64,000 nucleotides of DNA from Peromyscus leucopus. Its lineage: Eukaryota; Chordata; Mammalia; Rodentia; Cricetidae. The position numbers were made by a program, and so were the translations under genes. The notes under the pieces are model-generated. The model had not been told where the DNA came from, ran no database searches, and was given only the letters and a program-made list of their open reading frames with translations. The stretch covers positions 90,253,436 to 90,317,435 of the forward strand of contig NC_051071.1 of the NCBI RefSeq assembly GCF_004664715.2, in the 5' to 3' direction. This document shows, piece after piece, positions 1 through 10,176 of this stretch (positions are counted from its first letter, which is position 1; each line of letters opens with the position of its first letter).

Positions 1-300
1 ACTCTGGCAACTGTCACGCCTACGAGGCGGGGCCAGGGGAGGCGTCTGGAGACCCGAGATCTGGATGGGCCAGCGCTCTCTCTGGGCGCACTCTGTGCCT
101 GGACCCTGGACGGTGGAGGTTGACTAAGCAGAGCTCCAGAGAACACCGCTGGATTGCGATACACCTTCCCCAGACTCCCGGAATCTACCTATCCCTTCAT
201 TTGTAAGTCACCCACTAAATAAATCTTCCTTTTAACTACGTGGAGTGGCCTTAATAATTTCACCAATATCTGGCACCCACGTGGGTCAAATTCCAAAGGC
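1..300 (+). mobile_element. 3' part of an LTR and leader of an endogenous retrovirus (left-truncated by window)
   Basis: The stretch carries a poly(A) signal AATAAA at 218-223, and about 50 bases later a tRNA-primer-binding-like string (tggcacccacgtgggtc, 271-287). That order, LTR poly(A) signal, LTR end, then primer-binding site, is what a class II (ERVK-like) retroviral LTR and leader show. No gag-like frame follows; sequence turns into SINE and L1 debris after about 340. Family assignment is inferred from the primer-site resemblance only. Confidence 0.4.
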
Positions 301-342
301 CTGGGTGGCTCCTGCCCTCAGCCTCCTCCCCGGCTGGCGGGT

Positions 343-395
343 GCTTCCAGGTCAGCCAGGGCTACACAGAGAGATCCTGTTTTGGGGGACAAAAA
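343..395 (+). mobile_element. B1 SINE 3'-end fragment
   Basis: The words 'gtcagccagggctacacagagag' (split by one base from consensus) and 'cctgtttt' match the last third of B1. No head or tail is left. Confidence 0.55.
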
Positions 396-399
396 AGTT

Positions 400-690
400 T
401 CATTACATTTTCATTCATTTGTGTTATTGTACTTTGCTCATGTTTGCCCCCCAGCTCCCCACTTACCTCTTTTGTTTTTCTCCTTCTCCTCCTCTGCCCC
501 CCTGGAAGAGCCCCCCTTTTATGCCATGTATGTATAGATATATCATTTTTCTTCATATGAGAAAAAAATTTATTTTCATCTATTTGTATTTCTGGATCTA
601 GTTTGTTTTGTTTAACACAATAATCTCTGGTTCTAGTTCTTCTCCTGAAAGTGACATATTAATTCTCGCTGTCGAATAAACGCTGTTAAA
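400..690 (+). mobile_element. L1 3' UTR fragment, left half
   Basis: The text around 609-660 (tttaacacaataatctctgg then 'aagtgacat') matches the old mammalian L1 3' UTR motif about first-choice 'atgatctccagttcc' and 'caaatgacat'. It is interrupted by a B4-type SINE at 691 and continues after it. Orientation is taken from the order of these motifs. Confidence 0.55.
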
Positions 691-897
691 GGGACTGGCG
701 TAGCTCATTTGGGAGAGCATGAACAAGTTCTGGGTTTCGTCTCCAGCGCCACATAAGCTGGCATGGTGCCGGGTTCCTGCACTTTCAACACAGCAGAGGT
801 GGAGACAGAAAGACCAGACGTTCAAGGCCATCCTCAACCACATAGAGAATTTGAGGACAGCCTGGGCTACTTGAGGCCCTGACTCAAAACCAAAAAC
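691..897 (+). mobile_element. B4 (ID/B1 fusion) SINE
   Basis: It starts with an ID-like tRNA head (gactggcgtagctcatttggg), followed by the B1-related body ('gaggacagcctgggctac') and an A-rich tail (aaaaccaaaaaccaaaa). It splits the L1 fragment, so it is the younger of the two. Confidence 0.75.
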
Positions 898-904
898 CAA
901 AAAG

Positions 905-1055
905 CTCCATTGTGCATGTATACTACATTTTCCTTATCCATTCACCTAAACCTCTTCCAAGTCTTGGCTATAGTGGAACAAACAGCAATAAACACAGATG
1001 CACAAATACCTCTGTGGTATGCTGTCTCAGCTGCACCACGTGCCCATGTCTTCTC
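905..1055 (+). mobile_element. L1 3' UTR fragment, right half
   Basis: The order 'attgtgcatgtatactac', 'ttatccattcacc', 'tcttggctatagtgg', 'aaatacctctgtggtatg' follows the mammalian L1 3' UTR. It is the continuation of the 400-690 piece. Confidence 0.6.
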
Positions 1056-1057
1056 TC

Positions 1058-1128
1058 TGTGTGGTGCTGCGGATCCGTCTTAGGGCTTCACGCACGTCAG
1101 GCAGGCACTCTGCCAGCTGAGCTACAGA
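1058..1128 (-). mobile_element. ID/B4 SINE head fragment
   Basis: The reverse complement reads 'gtagctcagctggcagagtg', the tRNA-derived head of ID and B4 elements. The body is missing. Confidence 0.6.
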
Positions 1129-2705
1129 AAAGTCTTCTGAGCCTCACTTCTGGACTAACAGGTGTGGTGACAGGTGTTGAAATGCGTGGTCTCATTTTTG
1201 TGGAGATTGCCTTTTAGAATAATACATGTTGGTGATGGAAGACACAGATCAAGGCTAGTCTCTGAACACATATTTGTCACTGTGCCATGGTTGAGGACAC
1301 ACTGAGTTAGCAAGTTCTCGAGTGAGTGGTCAGCTCAGTTGTGCAAGACTTGTAGAGGAAGCGATGGACGGGTTTTGAGACTTCAGTTGATTATTCACCT
1401 CTGGCCTAGAAGGAAGGCCAGAGGGTTGGCAAGGGCAGGGACACAGACCACAAGAGGCAGATTTGTTGGGTGATGGTGCGTGGTTTCCCCAGGTGCCCGT
1501 GGGGCTGAAGAGGTAGGCAGCCTTGAGCAGAGCTTCTGGAGCCATTGGAATGTGAGGTTTGGAATGCCATGTGCTCCATGCCTCCAGATGAAGGGCGGCA
1601 GCCGAGGGGTTACAGCTGGGGAGGTAAGTTGACGTCACCATGAGCAGGTCAGAGGAACACAGACATCCCGTCACAGATGCCGCAACAGTGTGTTGGGGGT
1701 TGACCTGGAGCCTCCTCAAAGGGATTTTGTCCTCAAGCTCTGCTCTTCAGTGCTCCAGACAGAGAGCATGCCATCCTTATGGATAAGCTACAGAAGGAGT
1801 CAGGGCCAGTGGCCAGGGGACCATGCACTTAAAGGAGATGCTGGAGGAGAGCCTGGGGGCGGCATCTCCACTTCATCTCTGAGATCAGCAGAGAAAGGCC
1901 CAATTGGATGCTTGCCCAGGCCAGGGAACGCCAAATACTAGCAGACCTTTTCAGCCACTTCGTCTCACTTTCTCCTTAAATACAATAGGGGTCAGAGGTT
2001 GCCCCTAGCAACTGAAGAGAGGAGTTGGCATGGGAGCAGAACTGAACACTGCCATCTTCCCTATGGATTTTCTAGCCATACGGGGCTAAGTCTGAATGAT
2101 TCACAATTTGTATTATTCCACTGGGCAGGGAACAATTAATGACTGCTGTAGTTTGTATCTTTAATATCCTCTTTAAGACCTGATGTTTAAGGCTTGGTCT
2201 CCATGATGGTACACTGAGAAGCTCCATTGGAGAAACAGAGCTTCATTGGTTCTATGCACATTAATGTTTGAGTGGCTTTATTCTGGAGCAGAAAACCTCA
2301 TCCGTTTATGAAGAAGGAACACCACGAGGTTAGCGTATTATGGAAATATCCCTTCTCTTTTGAACCCACAAGGTGCTGTCATACTCATCTCCTGGGGTAT
2401 GAAAAAATACTGCAGAGCTACAAGTGAACATATGGGCTAAGGCTCCTGTCATGGCTGTAGAGAAGCTGGTCGAGTCTGTACCCTGTGCCTGAGGCTGCTC
2501 AATGGAGATTGTGTAGCTGAAGAAGATCAAAGCAAAAATACAGCCTGAATCTCTCCCCTCTGGCTTTGCTTACCAGACAAGAGACATACTGCACATATCA
2601 TTCCTGTAGCCAATGGCACGGTTATTTATGGGGTGTGATCTGGACCCAGCAGGCACTCCTAAATAACCTGTTCCATTTCCAAAGCCTTTGCATAAACCAA
2701 ACTAC
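1129..2705. other. Stretch without recognised gene or repeat
   Basis: I find no SINE, tandem repeat or credible exon here. The open frames (for example 1330-1719 on the minus strand) have no recognisable domain and no conserved-looking composition. It may hold old decayed elements that I cannot see by eye. Confidence 0.5.
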
Positions 2706-2709
2706 ATTT

Positions 2710-2885
2710 TAAGATTAACTTATCATGTATACAGTGTTCTGTCTGCATGTATGCCTGCAGGCCAGAAGAGGGCACCAGATCTCACTACAGATGGTTGTGA
2801 GCCACCATGTGATTGCTGGGAATTGAACTCAGGATCTCTGGAAGAGCAGCTAGTGCTCTTAACCTCTGAGCCATCTCTCCAGCCC
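2710..2885 (-). mobile_element. B3 SINE, minus strand
   Basis: It ends with 'gagccatctctccagccc', the reverse of the B2/B3 head, and contains 'ggccagaagagggcacc', the B3-specific middle. It is nearly full length and directly abuts a B1 fragment. Confidence 0.85.
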
Positions 2886-2962
2886 GTTTGTTTGTTTTTT
2901 GAGACATGCTCCTATGATCTGCCTGCCTCTGGGATTAAAGGCGTGCACCACTACGCCTAGTT
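2886..2962 (-). mobile_element. B1 SINE, internally deleted
   Basis: A T-rich start (gtttgtttgttttttgagac) is joined almost directly to 'gatctgcctgcctctgggat' and 'aaaggcgtgcaccac'. About 60 bases of the B1 middle are missing. Confidence 0.75.
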
Positions 2963-3014
2963 CCATCCTCAGGAGTTCACACGTTGAGTGTAGGGATGTA
3001 CATACATAACCTAA

Positions 3015-3246
3015 CACTAAAGAAGTAGGAGCAAGAGGACCTGGGATTCAAGGTCATCGTCAGCTACACAGCAAGTTCAAGGCTAACCTAGGCTACTGAA
3101 CTCTGTGTCAAGAGAAAAAGCAGTGCTCTATGAGAGCCGGTCACGGTGGCACCTGGCTGTAATCCAAGCACGCACGAGGATGACGGGGTGGGAGACCACA
3201 GATTTGGAATCAGCAAGTGTCTGAATGAGACCCTAACTCAGTAAAC
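3015..3246 (+). mobile_element. Two adjacent decayed B1/B4 SINE pieces
   Basis: 3015-3128 holds 'gttcaaggctaacctaggctac' style B4 3' sequence with 'tcaagagaaaaag'. 3136-3246 starts 'gccggtcacggtggcacctgg' (one break) and ends 'gaccctaactcag'. Both are strongly diverged. Confidence 0.55.
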
Positions 3247-3308
3247 ATGTGCATCGATTTTGAGAAGCATAGTTTATACTTGTTCTAGTGACAGTGGTCC
3301 ATGGGCTG

Positions 3309-3466
3309 GGGGTGTTAGCTGCTGGGTGTTTGCCCAGCGTGCACAGAGCCCAGGTTCAGTTCCAAGCACCACATGCACACCATCATCCACTAGGCAGTAG
3401 GTTCTGGGCCAGGTTGGGATACAAGATGCCCTGTCTCAAAAAGAAACAAACAAACAAAAAAAAAAA
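3309..3466 (+). mobile_element. B4-type SINE with A-rich tail
   Basis: The ID-like head (gggggtgttagctgctgggt) and 'cccaggttcagttccaagcac' are followed by a shortened body and the tail 'ctcaaaaagaaacaaacaaac'. Confidence 0.65.
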
Positions 3467-4211
3467 ATCACAATCTTTGAGAATTTCCCATAAATCATAC
3501 AGGAATTTGAACTCTTTGGGGCTATTGACGGTATAATGGGAAACGACACCAAGAGCAGCCTGTTCCGAGGGACTTCTGTAGGATAACATAGAAAGACGCT
3601 TTGCGGCACATAAGCAAAGCTTGGTCACTTTTCTGCGCTCATGTTCCATGAACTTGACCACTGTGCAGTCATGAAACACCACTGTCTGGTCCCGAAGATT
3701 CTAAGTGAATGCACATTGTGCTAAATAAATGGGTGTCGGGAATCTTAATCTTTAAAACAAGAGAAATGTGGGAGGAATGAGCCAGCTCAGCTCATCCCTT
3801 CAGACGCTGCACCTGTTTCTTTGCAGGAGCGTCACCGTAACCAGGGAGACAAGGCTAGGAAGAAGGGATGCAGTGTCCAGAGCCCCTGCTCAGCTGTGTT
3901 CAGAAACCCGAGCCCTTCCTTCTAGTCAGCACAGGTGGGGAACTGGTTTTTCAAAATCTGGGAGAGAACAAGGGCATGAGGTACCCCAGGGACGCAGAAG
4001 GCTTCTCTCCTGTCTGCTCTTTCAGTGTTTTGGACAAGAGGGCTAACTCCCATGAGGCACTTTTCTCTGTTGTTTATGCAAACCTTGACCAGAGGCGGAA
4101 GACACAGCTGGGTAGTTGACGCAGACAGGCCTCATTAAATCACCAGCGGCTTCTTGCTTGGCAGTGGCTTAGACTGTTTTAACTGGACTACAAGTTAGGA
4201 CCTGTTTTTAA
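3467..4211. other. Stretch without recognised feature
   Basis: No SINE or tandem repeat is recognised. Short open frames at 3768-4119 overlap each other in different phases and show no family motif. Confidence 0.45.
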
Positions 4212-4380
4212 GGGTGTGTGGTATGTGTGTGTGTGTGTGTGTGATGTGGTGTGTGTGTGTGCATGTGTGTGTTTGTGATGTGGTGTGTATGTGTATGTGT
4301 GTGTGTGTGTGTGTGCATGTGTATGTGTGTGACGTGGTGTGTGTGTGTGTTTGTGATGTGGTGTGTGTGTGTGCATGTGC

Positions 4381-4422
<42 letters not shown>

Positions 4423-4903
4423 TGTGGTGTGTGTGTGCATGTGTGTGTGTGTGTGAGATGTGGTGTGTGTGCATGTGTGTGTGTGTGATGTGGTGTGTGT
4501 GTGCATGTGTGTGTGTGTGTGTGTGTGTGCATGTGTGTGTGTCATGTGGTGTGTGTGTGTGTCATGTGGTGCGTGTGTGTGATGTGGTGTGTGTGTGTGT
4601 GTGTGTGTGATGTGGTGTGCGCATGTGTGATGTGGTGTGTTTGTGATGTGGTGTGTGTGTATGTGTGTGTGTGTGCATGTGTGGTGTGTGTGTGTGTTTG
4701 TGATGTGCTGTGTGTGTGTGTGTGTGATGTGGTGTGTGTGTGTGATGTGGTGCGTGTGTGTGATGTGGTGTGTGTGTGTGTGATGTGGTGTGCGCATGTG
4801 TGATGTGGTGTGTTTGTGATGTGGTGTGTGTGTATGTGTGTGTGTGTGTGCATGTGTGGTGTGTGTGTGTGTGTGATGTGCTGTGTGTGTGTGTGCGTGT
4901 GTG

Positions 4904-4937
<34 letters not shown>

Positions 4938-5010
4938 ATGTGGTGTGTATGTGTTTGTGATGTGGTGTGTGTGTGTGCATGTGTGTGTGCATGTGTGTTG
5001 TGGTGTATGT
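4212..5010. repeat. Complex GT/CA microsatellite-minisatellite, about 800 bp
   Basis: Almost pure (GT)n is broken by recurring 'gatgtggtgtg', 'gcatgtg' and 'tttgtgatgtgg' variants. A longer-range repeat is visible: the block beginning 'tgatgtggtgtgcgcatgtg' occurs at 4608 and again at 4781, so about 105 bases or more are repeated with a 173-base offset. Open frames on both strands here (His/Thr-rich or Cys/Val-rich) are by-products of the repeat. Confidence 0.95.
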
Positions 5011-5089
5011 ACACATGAGCGGCTGTGTGCACAAGTACACATTCTCATGTCTGAGGAGTATTCCTCCCCCCGTTTCCTCCAGACAGACC

Positions 5090-5282
5090 CCCTTCCTGAA
5101 CCTGTGCTAGACGAGCGGATGTGGAGCCCGGTGACCTCCCGTTTCCACCCTCGGCAGATTGGGTTACAAGCACATGTGCCGCCACCCCCAGCTTTTCAGA
5201 TGGGCTCTGGGGATTTGAACTCAAGGCCTTATGCTTGCACACAAGCACCCACAGCTATTGAGCCTTCTCTGCACGGCGTCTT
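5090..5282 (-). mobile_element. B4/RSINE-type SINE, diverged
   Basis: The string 'ggctctggggatttgaactc' with 'cttatgcttgcacacaagc' is the reverse of an ID-like head, preceded by 'ggttacaagcacatgtgccg' from the B1-like body. Confidence 0.55.
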
Positions 5283-5524
5283 CTACATATTTCTATTTTT
5301 GATGTCCACAATAGCATTGATCTAGACCTCCACATTCTGCTTAAAGACAGAACTAAGATGCGTCTGTTAAAGGCTGTGCTTTCTCCACGTTGTTCAGAAC
5401 AGTGGAATTACATTACACTGGAGCAGAGTCCTTATTTGAGAACCTCACATTTCTGTAGCACCTTGCAGCCTTTGAGAATGTTTCAACATAGCCTTCTTTA
5501 CATGCTGAATCTCATAATGTAATA

Positions 5525-5865
5525 GTCACTTTTTCCATTGCTGTTGCAAAATACCTGACCACACTAAGGTAGGAGTGAGGGGGTTTCCTCCGGTTCGTGG
5601 TGGAGAGCGCAGTCCGTGAGAGTGCGGGGCAGGACAGCGGGAGTGGGAATCAGCTGGTCACAGGGCATCCAGAGTCGGGGGGCGGGGAGACACGAATGCT
5701 GATCCTCTCGTTTTCACTCGTCCTGGCTTCCTGTGGTCAGGAAGGGTCCTTCCTCCTCAGTTAAAGCTCTCTGGGAGCAAATCAGATGCATCCTGCGGTC
5801 TGTTTCCATGGCAATTCTAAATCTAGTCAAGCTGACAGTGAAAGCCAACCGTCACAGACAACAGC
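5525..5865 (-). mobile_element. MaLR-like LTR, old
   Basis: The left end 'ttccattgctgttgcaaaat' and the later 'ctttggccagtg'-class layout correspond to the reverse of the repeat seen at 30990-31347, and to the plus-strand copy at 62240-62722. Those copies end in 'caactaagac' like mammalian apparent LTR retrotransposons. Divergence is high here. Confidence 0.4.
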
Positions 5866-5984
5866 TCTGACCCAGGAGGCCTTGCCCCTCAAGATGGGGA
5901 AACAAGCGTCTGGACAGGTTAAATATTTCACGAAGATTTCGCACTAACGAACGCATGGGCAACAGCAAGCATACAGATCTTTCT

Positions 5985-6165
5985 GGGGAGGGTGGTGCGT
6001 GCCTTTAATCCTGGAACCTGGGAGACAGAACCAGGAGAGTCTCTGTGAGTTCCAGGGCTGCCAAAGCTAAACTGTGAGATCAAGGCTAGCCTGGTCTACA
6101 TAGTGAGTTCCAAGCCAGCAGAGACACACAGTGAGACCTACAAGAACAAAACAAGAAAAGCAACA
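5985..6165 (+). mobile_element. B1 SINE with three 29-base modules
   Basis: It opens 'ggtggtgcgtgcctttaatcc'-like B1 sequence and ends in an A-rich tail with 'aacaaaacaagaaaagcaac'. A normal B1 has two copies of a 29-base module starting at 'gag'. Here three can be read: 6047-6075, 6076-6104 and 6105-6132. Confidence 0.75.
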
Positions 6166-6183
6166 ACAACAAAAGTCATTTGG

Positions 6184-6515
6184 CGCCAGAGGATGTAGCT
6201 CAGTCAATAAGTGTGCTCCCTAGCATGCCTGAAGCCTGGCATTCGATCCCTACTGCTTCCTAACGTTGGATGTGGTGGCATGGGACTATAGTCCCAGTCC
6301 TTGGGAGGTAGAGGATGGAAGACCAGTAGCTCGGTTGGAAAAGTACATGCATGAAGCACTGGGTTCCATTCCCAGTATCCGCAAAACCAGACACAGTGGC
6401 TTAAGCCTCTAATTTGAACACTTGGTAGAGGCAAGAGGACCCCAAGTTCAAGGTCATCTTTGATACATAGTGAGTTCAAGATTAGTCTGGATTGCATGAT
6501 ACCCTATCTCAAAAT
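6184..6515 (+). mobile_element. Two B4-type SINEs in series
   Basis: A first head 'ggatgtagctcagtcaataa' at about 6190 leads to a B1-like body near 6270-6320. A second head ('gtagctcggttggaaaag', about 6325) leads to another body ending 'accctatctcaaaatg'. The second may have inserted into the first. Confidence 0.65.
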
Positions 6516-6647
6516 GTTGTTTTTTATATTATTTATTGTCCATAGTTTATATAAATAAGTTTTAAGTAGCACTCCAAGGCCAGTTTCTTTGTAAATCAGA
6601 GTCCTCAGGCTCACATTTAGATTTAGAGGAAATTGTTGTAGCATTTG

Positions 6648-6662
6648 ACACTAGAGGGCGCT
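6648..6662 (+). promoter_or_regulatory. CTCF-like motif outside any recognised SINE
   Basis: The string acactagagggcgct differs at one position from the common CTCF core CCACTAGAGGGCG. It lies in non-repeat sequence. Binding is not shown by sequence alone. Confidence 0.35.
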
Positions 6663-6879
6663 CCACGAGAAGGCTGGCCACAGGGACGCCCTGAGAGCCT
6701 GCTAGCGCTGCGAGAGACCCAGCAACACGAAGGCGAAACAGGAAGTAAACAATAAAAATCTGCAGACAACATCGCAGGCCAGAAGTCACAAGCTGCCTGA
6801 CGGGCCATGAAAGAGTGCTGTCCACCAACTCCCACCCCTGTCACAGCACTGACCTGTCAAACATTCCATTCAACCATTC

Positions 6880-6990
6880 AGTCTCACCGCTGCCAAGGAG
6901 GGGCAGGTGTCATTATCTCCACTTTATAGATGAAGAAACTGAAGTTGAGTAAGAGCAAGTGATGTTCCCAAAGTCACAGTACAGCCTCCT
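6880..6990 (-). mobile_element. MIR fragment
   Basis: The phrases 'cactttatagatgaagaaac' and 'gttcccaaagtcacag' are the reverse-strand core of the mammalian-wide MIR SINE. This is an ancient element. Confidence 0.65.
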
Positions 6991-7625
6991 TCAAGTGGCG
7001 AGGACAGTTGATGTTGCTTCTTTTAGTGCCTTTACTTGCAGAGCTTAGAATTCCTATGTGGAAACATCACTGTTCCACACTCTTGACATTTCACTCCAGG
7101 CTGAACAGCATCTCCGTAGTCATAAACACACCTTTCTGGATTCCTCGCTTACTCCATTCCACCCTTGCTTACTGGAAGTGTCTCCTCCCTTCTCTCTCCA
7201 TCTTCAATTGCCTTCCTCTCTGTCTTTAGACTACTCTATGATGATCCTGACTGCCGGGGCTTCCTTGGCTGCAAGGAGGGCTCATAAATACTGACTCACA
7301 ACCCTTCACGAGGGTCAGAATCACCCAAACTTCTTGTCCTGTTTGTAGGTGCCCAGCCCCTATACACAATGTGATCCCACGTCCGGGATACTATCCTGTC
7401 ACGTTTATTGAGCATTCTGAGTGATTGTGACGTGGGTAGTTGGTGAGCTCCGAGTGAACAGGTCCCTCTGATTGCATTCCTTTGAAGGTGTTCACACTTC
7501 TGTATTACATCATCCTATCTGGTTTGCATTGATTGCTGTTACTTTAAACCTTTTCCCAGAATGCTTCATTTCTACACATTTGTTTCTCAAGAACGGGAGC
7601 TCCAGGAACTGGGAGTGTGGGTTGA
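6991..7625. other. Stretch without recognised feature
   Basis: It is AT-leaning single-copy-looking DNA. Short frames at 7008-7294 overlap in two phases and carry no motif I recognise. Confidence 0.45.
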
Positions 7626-7627
7626 AT

Positions 7628-8035
7628 GTTGACTTGCCTAGAGTGCACAGGCCCTGAATTAAAAACCCTAGCCCAGCACCACGTAAAGCTAGGTGTGGTG
7701 CTGGAGAGAGAGCCAAGTGGTTAAAGGAGCTTGCTGCCAAGCCTGACGATCCAAGTTCAAGCCCCAGGCCCACATGGGGGAAGGGAAGCACCAACCCCAC
7801 ACGTTGTCCTCTTTTCCCACATGCACACTGCAGCACACACATGCACACTGCGGCACACACATGCACACTGCAGCACACACATGCACATAAATCAATAAAT
7901 GCTGAGCTGGTGCATATCACTAATTCTAGCACTTAGGGGTTAGAAACAGAGAACTCAGCAAACCAAAGCTATTCCTAACTGTGTGGTGAGTCTAGTGCCA
8001 GCCCAGGACACAGGAGACCCTGGTAAAAACAAAAC
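7628..8035 (+). mobile_element. B4-type SINE split by a B3-like SINE
   Basis: The B4 head and start of body occupy 7628-7698 (ending 'aaagctaggtgtggtg'). A B3-like tRNA-head element follows (about 7699-7905, 'gccaagtggttaaaggagc', tail 'ataaatcaataaat'). The B4 body resumes at about 7906 ('gtgcatatcactaattctag') and ends 'gaccctggtaaaaac'. The B3-like insert is therefore younger. Confidence 0.7.
7821..7887. repeat. 20-bp tandem repeat inside the B3-like SINE
   Basis: Three full units of atgcacactgcagcacacac (the second has 'cgg' for 'cag') plus a 7-base partial unit lie in the CA-rich end of the host SINE. Confidence 0.9.
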
Positions 8036-8489
8036 AAACTACCTTCCTTCGTCTATGCATACAAAGCCTGCCCCCTTTGTGGTTTGCCTTTGTGGTGAGG
8101 ACGGGGCACCCAGAGGAGCTGTGATCTCGTAGCTGTTTCAGCAACTTCGTTTTCCCTGCAGATCGTTGAAGATCGTGGAACTGAGCACTTATTTCTGGTT
8201 GTCATTGATGACATGACAGTTGCTACGCTAGACCCAGAGAATCGGGATGTGTAGTGTCAGTTCACTGACAGAGCCGTTGACGAGTGTATGTCCTGGGCTG
8301 GCTCCATAGCATTAAAGAAAAATAAAAAGTAAGCTTCAGCTCCTGAAACTGGATGTGTAACAGTTAAAGCGAAACCATCTTGAGATCTATATGCCAGTGT
8401 GTTTGACTATTAGGAGGAAACAAAGAAAAGACACTGTTCCACTCATCAAGAGTTCAAATGACTCCTGGATCTTATCATCGATACATTGT

Positions 8490-8575
8490 GGAAGGATGTA
8501 GCTCGGTCAATAGCAGGCTTGCTCAGCATGCATGAGCCTGAGTTTGATCCTCACATTATGTGACACATTATATAA
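8490..8575 (+). mobile_element. ID/B4 SINE head fragment
   Basis: The words 'ggatgtagctcggtcaatag' and 'cagcatgcatgagcctgagt' match the head of B4. The B1-like body is absent. Confidence 0.65.
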
Positions 8576-8877
8576 ACTAGGCCTTAAGAAGCCATGAGAC
8601 ATAACGGTACAAAGCCAGGTTTTAGATCCCGAAAACCTTACACTGGGATACAACAGTCCCTTGCTAATGATGCTACTGACGGTCTGGGCTGTGTGTTTAA
8701 AGGTGGGCTAATAGCAACAATGGCACCCCGGCATTTGCAACCAACTAGACAGTGTTCTGTGCCGGGTGGGCCACTGAGAACTTCCCACATGTTCTCGTGT
8801 TCAGTTCTCTGCACTCTCGAATACAAATGCCAGAGTCATTCACATGTTACTGCTGAAGAAACCACCAGGTGTCTGTG

Positions 8878-9195
8878 CCCCACCCCCAATCCATAGACTG
8901 AAGGCCCGACCCCCAGCATGGCTGTGTTTGGAGATGGAATCTCTAAGGAAATATTTGGGGTTAAATGAGGCCATCAGGGTGGATTCCTATGAAGTTGGAC
9001 TAGTGTCCTGAGACACCAGAGAACTCCTCTTGCCCCAAAGGCCATGTGAGGACATGGGGGAAAAAAAGCAGACATAAGCAACCTAAGGGTAAAGATGTCA
9101 CAAGACACCAAGCCTTCCGCACCTTCGTCTTGGACTTCGCCTCCAACCCGTCCAGAGAGCCAGTGTCTGTTGTCAGAGCCACCTGTTTGCAGCAC
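8878..9195 (+). mobile_element. MLT1-like MaLR LTR
   Basis: The order of 'tgaggccatcagggtgga', 'gtgtcctgagacaccaga', 'ggccatgtgaggacatgg' and 'cttggacttcgcctcca' follows the mammalian MLT1 LTR. It predates rodents and is not expected to be active. Confidence 0.65.
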
Positions 9196-9321
9196 GCTGT
9201 TCCAGCAGCTGGAGCTGATTATGATTTAACTTGGGGAGGGCAGTCTGCCTGACACAGATAACAAGTGATCGGCCCTGGACTTGAACTTAGGACTGCCAGT
9301 GAGTAAATAAGATAATGCAGA

Positions 9322-9433
9322 TAAGTCGGGATGGTAACCCCAGTACTCTGGAAGTAGAGGCAGGAGGATTGCCTAGAGTTGGAAGCCAGCCTGAAGCTAC
9401 ATGGCAAAATCCTTTCTCAAAATCAAAACACAG
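9322..9433 (+). mobile_element. B1/B4-derived fragment
   Basis: 'ccccagtactctggaagtag' followed by 'gcaggaggattgcctagagt' and 'gaagccagcctgaagctaca' is a diverged B1-like body. It leads into a GT run. Confidence 0.6.
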
Positions 9434-9434
9434 C

Positions 9435-9435
<1 letters not shown>

Positions 9436-9483
<48 letters not shown>

Positions 9484-9491
9484 TGTGTGTG
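9436..9491. repeat. (GT)n microsatellite
   Basis: About 27 GT units with a 'ttt' interruption near 9480, placed exactly between two SINE pieces. Confidence 0.95.
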
Positions 9492-9618
9492 GTGTGCACC
9501 TTTAATCTCAGCACTCGGGAGGCAGAGCCAGGCGGATCTCTTCAAGCAGAGTGAGATCCAGGACAGGAACCAAAAACTACATAGAAACTCTGTCTAAAAA
9601 AAGAAAAAAAATCAAAAC
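9492..9618 (+). mobile_element. B1 SINE, cricetid type
   Basis: It has 'gcacctttaatctcagcact' and 'gatccaggacaggaaccaaa'; the 'caaaaactac' middle instead of 'cagggctac' marks the cricetid variant. The first bases are fused with the GT run. Confidence 0.8.
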
Positions 9619-9796
9619 CCAAACACTTGAACAAACACACATAGGTTTGCACACTAACTTGCACTGCAGTACTATTCCTCACTAAGATCTAGAACCAGCG
9701 TAGGTACTAACAGCAGAGGGATGGCTAAAGAAAATGTGCCCTTTATACACAACAGAATTAAAAAAACAAACAAACAAATCAAGAAGGGAAGAGTCA

Positions 9797-9957
9797 AGGC
9801 TGGAGACGTGGCTCAGCAGTTAAAGGCACTTGCTGTTCTAGAAGATTGAGTTTTCCCAGCAGGCAGGCAGATCACTGTGAGTTTGAGAACAGCCTCTGCC
9901 TCTCGAGTGTTGGGACTAAACCACCCAGGCTCACATTAAAAAAAAAAAATCTTTTAA
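9797..9957 (+). mobile_element. B2 head fragment followed by scrambled B1 fragment
   Basis: 'ggctggagacgtggctcagc' to 'gcacttgctgttctagaaga' is the B2/B3 head. From about 9858 a B1 piece ('gcaggcagatcactgtgagt') and a reversed B1-like piece ('ctgcctctcgagtgttggga') follow, then a poly(A) run at 9938-9949. Confidence 0.5.
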
Positions 9958-10176
9958 ACACTCTGGAAAGTTATGACTGTCTAGAGGGAGAAGGAGCAAA
10001 GGACAGAGAGTCAGGGAAAAACAGCAGGGTAACAGGGATGGGTGAGAATATGCTCAATGTACAGTAAAGAAAACTTAAAATTAATATAATTTTTAAAACA
10101 ACCCAAATATATACAGAATGGATTAAATCCTGGCAAGGTGTATGATAAATTATAAGCATTTAAAAATGGTTTCTAG

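Noticed and set aside
4195..5048. Long His/Thr-rich (minus) and Cys/Val-rich (plus) frames
   Set aside because: Translation of a GT/CA repeat; no gene.
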